A stretch of 64,000 nt of DNA from Casuarius casuarius (taxonomy: Eukaryota; Chordata; Aves; Casuariiformes; Casuariidae): assembly GCA_003342895.1 (NCBI GenBank), contig PTFA01000011.1:4865652-4929651 (forward strand), in the 5' to 3' direction. Both the position numbers and the translations under genes were made by a program. Positions 59,301-64,000 of this stretch are shown in pieces (the stretch's first letter is position 1; each line of letters starts with the position of its first letter). The notes beneath the pieces were generated by a model that ran no database searches, was not told where the DNA came from, and saw only the letters and a list, made by a program, of their open reading frames with translations.

Positions 59301-62300
59301 TGTAGTTCAGTGTTGAGGAAAAACATATACCTACCAGCTTTGTTGATGTCTACAGATTGCAGAAATTGTTTTAGCTGAGCCATCTATAAATAGGGAACAT
59401 CTATTTTGCTGGCTTTCAGTTTGACAGACTGCCATAAAACAAAAAGGCGGCCAGCAGGCAAGTAACAGTGGTCAAATACAAAGCCAGTTAAAAAAAAGAA
59501 AAGCTGCATATTATTTTTGAATGAATTACACAATGAGATGGTAAGCCTATGTCTCTATCTTGCTAAGGGGCTTGTATTTGTTAAGAGTGAAACAAAGTAC
59601 TTCACAACCTTGCCATTTCAGAGCATCCTTGCTGTCTGTACAAGAGCAGCAATACATGAGCTTGATAGATTGACATTTAAAATTTGCATTATATTGTTCT
59701 TTGGGAAGAACTAAGGTATCAGAGAATCTTACTGAGTATTTTAGAAGATTCTGTGACCCCAAATGATTTACTGGCTTCATAACCATTCAGGACGCGTTAC
59801 CATGGCTCTTAGTCTTAGAGAGGTTTGTGCAACCTCTGCAGCATTGCAAAGGTCACTGGACTGAGGTGGCTGCCAGGAGGTTGGGGAGGAAAGAGCATAT
59901 AGGCTCTGAAGAGCTAAGGGTTGAGCTATGTGGAGCGCTGCAGGAGTGAAACTCCTTGACATATCCTCAGCTGAGCTATAGATGAAACCCTATCCTGTGA
60001 GTTTGTCAGTCAGTGCAATCCTGCAGGATGCTCGGGCCACTATTCACGGGACTTTCAGAAAAGTACTGTCAATTGCATTGAACTGAGTTGAGAGAAAAAC
60101 AGCAAGATTCAAAACTGAAAGTAAACCCAAATATAATTTGGGCAGCTTGGTGACTGCTGTGTCTCCCTGTGAAGAGACCGTTTAGCATGCATTGTTATGG
60201 ACCACTCTCGGCATAAGTGATAATGAGTGCCCCATGAGACCACAAAGGAAAAAAGATCTGAGTGGATTCACACACAAATACATTGTGAATATTTGCATGG
60301 ATAATAAAAGAGGAAGTGGCATAATATGTGCCTACCTGATGCTGAAGGTGCTTTACGCATCGGAGAAAAGATTCAAAAGCAAGTTATCCTTTTGGAATGC
60401 TGCTGCTGTAATGTATTCCAAGGACAGGGACTTCAAAAGCTAACTGCTCTGCTTGAACTAGCTTCAGTCTTGACCTTACTGAGATGTAAGAAATATATGA
60501 ATAGGATGTGTAAGTCTGGTCTACAAACACTCTAAGAACTTAAATGGTAAATGCTGATAAGTACTTTCCCCCTCCATGCTTAAACTTTACTCAAAATCTT
60601 CTATTAAAATATACAGTCAAGTATTTAGACAGTTGCATTTTGATTTGTGTCTACTGCCAAAACAATGCCTTTCAGATAATTTTCATGTGCTATTTTTAAT
60701 ATTAATATTTAAAATTAGATGACTGCTTTCATCAGAATAATGAAGCAAGATAGCCAAGAAAATAGATATGTGCCTGAACACAGAAATTCATTAAAATAAG
60801 AAAAATCCATGAAACAGTGATGATAATGAAAAAAGTATTGAGCCTCAAAGTCAGCAATATTGAAAGCAGAGACTGTATTTATGGCTCTCTACCTCAAAGG
60901 NTGTTTTACTCTTTTCAGATATCTTTATTTTTTAAAACTGAGAAATCAAAGAAAAATAACTGAGGCAACTCAGCTATTTGTACATTGCTATAGATGTAAA
61001 GGACCTTTCTAGATTTGTAGTACACAAAAACTGGGCCTGAGGGAGGTATAAGAAATAATGCTTTGTTTTACGTATGTAAGTAAGAGTATTGATGACTGCC
61101 TATCTTCCAGCATGAAGAAACATACAATTATTTAATAATGACAAACACCACCACTTGAAGAAGGCAATTTGATTTAATCAAGAAACCCTGCTTTCTATTT
61201 TCCATCCTGGCCTCTATTTAATCTGGACTCTCTTTAATTTGCAGATAGTGTATGTGTTAACTATATCTATCTTAGAAATCAATTGCCCTTATATAGTCTG
61301 TTTTTAGAAGAAATGTTTGAAGAGGTGCATTCTTTGTTTTCCTCATTAAAGTATTTTACCTTCTGCAGACTATAACAAGTGCTAATGAGACATACACTAA
61401 CCTTTCAGTTACATTCTCTTTTCCTTCACCACTTATGTTGTTTTTTCCTTCAGCGAGTCGACCCAGTATTAAACAAAAAGTGGNATTAACATAAAAATAA
61501 CATCCATTTGATACTCTCCAGCATCCCTGGCTGCCTACTGAGCTGTGCTGATTCTCTTGACAGACTGTGGGAAGTTAGGAATACAGAGAGGGCTTACAGG
61601 AGAAGCTGACACTTTGTGTATCTCCAGCTAGAGACAGGTTTTGTAATTCTGATATCTGGCTCGATTGACTCCCATAACTATGAAAACACAAAAGATTTTG
61701 CCTGGGACAGAGCAGGCTTTTGCTGATGGAGCACAGATGGCATAAAAGTGCTTTATATAACACAAAACGTTAAAAAGCATTCAGTGCGCTAAATATGCTG
61801 TCAAGACCTGTTGTCTTTAAGCTGACAGTCTGTCACTGTCTTTTTAAAACTAGCATACAAGCAGCAAACCCATTTCCATCAAAAAAAAGCCCTGTTTATC
61901 CTTCTCCTTCCATTTTCTCCCACCAGGTAATTTCCAGCTGTCAGGATCCCTCTATGATGTTATCTTAGGTACTATATTAGGGTTAATGAATAACCAAGAT
62001 TTCTCTTGAAAAATAGTAAGAGAAAAGCTATGTTTAGGAAAAAGGGAACATAGGAGAGAGAAGCTTTCAGACCAAGCATTACTCAATACCTGAATCCACT
62101 GAACTTCCCAGGTACAGAGAAAAACTCCTCCTTTTCTCTATTGTGAGCACAGCTGTGCTGAGAGCAGCTGCATCTCCCACCTGCAGTTGATTTGGAAGTT
62201 GCTGACTTTCATAGCTGAATCCAATATGGAGCAGAGCAAGCATTTCACACAGGCTAGTACACAACTCACAGGCTGTAATTCTTTTAGAGACAAACAGCAT

Positions 62301-64000
62301 CTTTTGCCTTACTGTTTTCCTGCAGTCTTGATGGTTACTCTGCCTTCTAGCTGTAACGAATTTCTCTTGATTCCTGATGCATTCTTTATCCCTCTTTTAA
62401 AAGATAAATTCGACAGCAATGGGCTGAGGTCACAAGTCAGAAGGGCTCCCATTTAGCATGCACCTCCAGTACTTTGTTTGTTCATCCCCTAATTTGGCAG
62501 TTGGGAAGAATTGCTGGCTAAGGTGAAGCCCCCAATCGAAAGGATAAGTACAAAATTATACAATCTTTGCCTATCTTTACATGTTCTTCATGGGGTCAGA
62601 TGTTTGTAAAAGCTGAAATTTTTCTGAATTCTGACCCATTTTTCACTGAAATCTCTGTGTTTCATTAAGATTGCCATGCATCGGTTAGATGATTATTCAG
62701 CTGCTACAAGCACAGGAGTCTTGTCTTGATGTGAATAGGAATTTTAAAAAGTGCTTTGCCAGCTCTTTCAGACACCAAGAGGGTAGGCATAGTCCTGAGA
62801 GATACTAGCACTCTGAACTTCTATAGATAGNAGTGAGTGCAAGGAGCACCTAACACATGAAAACATTAAACTTGTCAGTAGGCTCCATGTCTTTCTGTAG
62901 CATGAAAATAATGAGATTAAATATCCCAAGAAGAATTTCTTGGAACATCAAACAGTGGTGCATTTCTTCACTCCCTCTGAGTATANGTAATTTTCAGGTA
63001 CATTTATGAGCAATCGCATTTAATGTGCATTTGTTCAGACAATTAGCTGCTGAAGGTTTTAATTTGTTTCTTGGTACTTTATTTTGCAGATGTCTCAATA
63101 TTAAAAGGCAGTTTTATCTCCTGACACAGTTGCATGAGGTTTTACCCTTTTATTTTTAAATATTGTTGCATTTAAGCCAGTTTTAAGTGCTTTATGAGAT
63201 GCTATCATTAAGCTGTTGCATTTGAATCATTATGAGAAACAGGGAATTGGAGGTTTGATTTTTTTTGTTTGTCATTCAGAAACTACATTTATGTGATATG
63301 GGAAAAGTTACTTTGCAAAACTGTGTGTGGCAAACAGAGAAATAAAAACAAGTATGCTGTGTCATGAAATTACTACAGGCCAACACAGAAGTGACTAATC
63401 TTCTCACAGGATGTCTTTTTGATGAGTTAACATCAAAAGATTTAGGGGTTCAGCTTAGGCACTGAGAAATTTGGTTAAGCAAAATAATGAGCAGTACATC
63501 TTCAAAGTGTACTATGAAGGTTAGATCTTTAAAATCTACCTGTGAAATGAAGTGTTTTATTACCCTCATTGCTTTTTTTCCCTTCATTGAAGTGGGTGTT
63601 AAGTGTTTAAATATGCAAGGCTGCAGAAAAGGTTAGTTGGGTCTGGGACTGCAGTGTATAAGTGTCTCCTGCAATGCCTGATCCTCGTAGGCGGTGTGGT
63701 ACATTCTGTGCTTTTACACAGTCACCCCTCCCTCATCCATTGCCCTCTTTTTTCAGACTGATTCTCCTTCCTGACTTCTCTTCCCTAGCAGGTCTACAGC
63801 TTTCTGTTGCCCTCTGTGTTCTCATTTTGCGCAGTCAAGCCCTGCAATAACTCTGTAGTTCAACTCTCACCTGGCTAAGTTTGTCTCCTACTTCTTCATC
63901 TGCTTTAAAGCAGTACTTTACAGAAAGGTTAATCTCACAGAGCAGGCTCAACAGAACTCTCTATTCGAAGTGCTTTGCAGATGCCCTGTGGAAGACACAA

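Larger units (their letters stand above)
53251..64000. other. Non-coding region to the right edge
   Basis: No supported exon, RNA gene or confidently named mobile element. AT-rich, with homopolymers (A11, A15), an (AATG)4 run and a short repeat cluster near 53.95 kb. A 76-bp-scale GAAGAAGAAG stretch near 57840 is ordinary low complexity. Single n bases at 55936, 56398, 60901, 61484, 62831 and 62986. Confidence 0.6.

Noticed and set aside
1..64000. CRISPR arrays, operons, phage, integron or intact retroviral structures
   Set aside because: No regularly spaced repeats, no clustered same-strand genes, and no LTR pair or intact reverse transcriptase frame was seen; the DNA is vertebrate.

Overview
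The window looks like a stretch of sauropsid nuclear genome, most likely from a bird. It holds one intron-free vertebrate GPCR coding exon, and the only recognisable mobile DNA is decayed CR1 LINE sequence plus a thin scatter of very old MIR-like and L2-like fragments. I saw no Alu, L1 or other mammalian young repeats, and no bacterial gene organisation. Recognisable repeats make up only a few percent, which fits birds better than turtles or crocodilians. About 35 isolated single 'n' bases are spread through otherwise clean sequence.

Layout. Bases 721-1821 on the minus strand encode a full-length 366-residue serotonin receptor, called HTR1F (5-HT1F), a Gi/o-coupled receptor. Its 3' flank, presumably 3' UTR, runs off the left edge. 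A good 3' splice site lies 38 nt upstream of the ATG, so the coding exon should be joined to one or more non-coding 5' exons to the right. None of these can be placed with confidence.

From about 1.88 kb to 64 kb I see no exon I can support. This stretch could be the large 5' intron of HTR1F, intergenic DNA, or both. It is AT-rich and CpG-poor. It contains two CR1 fragments in minus orientation (about 40.55-41.23 kb and 45.12-45.48 kb), one older CR1 tail of the type common in turtles (about 53.04-53.25 kb, plus), three MIR-like SINE remnants (4.8, 18.5 and 20.9 kb) and three L2-like LINE tails (15.0, 29.05 and 32.1 kb). It also has microsatellites, homopolymers, short duplications and inverted repeats. 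One compact CpG cluster at 25.54-25.72 kb stands out and is the best candidate for a promoter, first exon or regulatory element.

I did not find a new multi-gene system. The points most worth a second look are the CpG cluster, the perfect two-sided splice-donor palindrome at 8.66 kb, the overlapping alternative hairpins at 46.3 kb, and the ancient amniote retroposon fossils.
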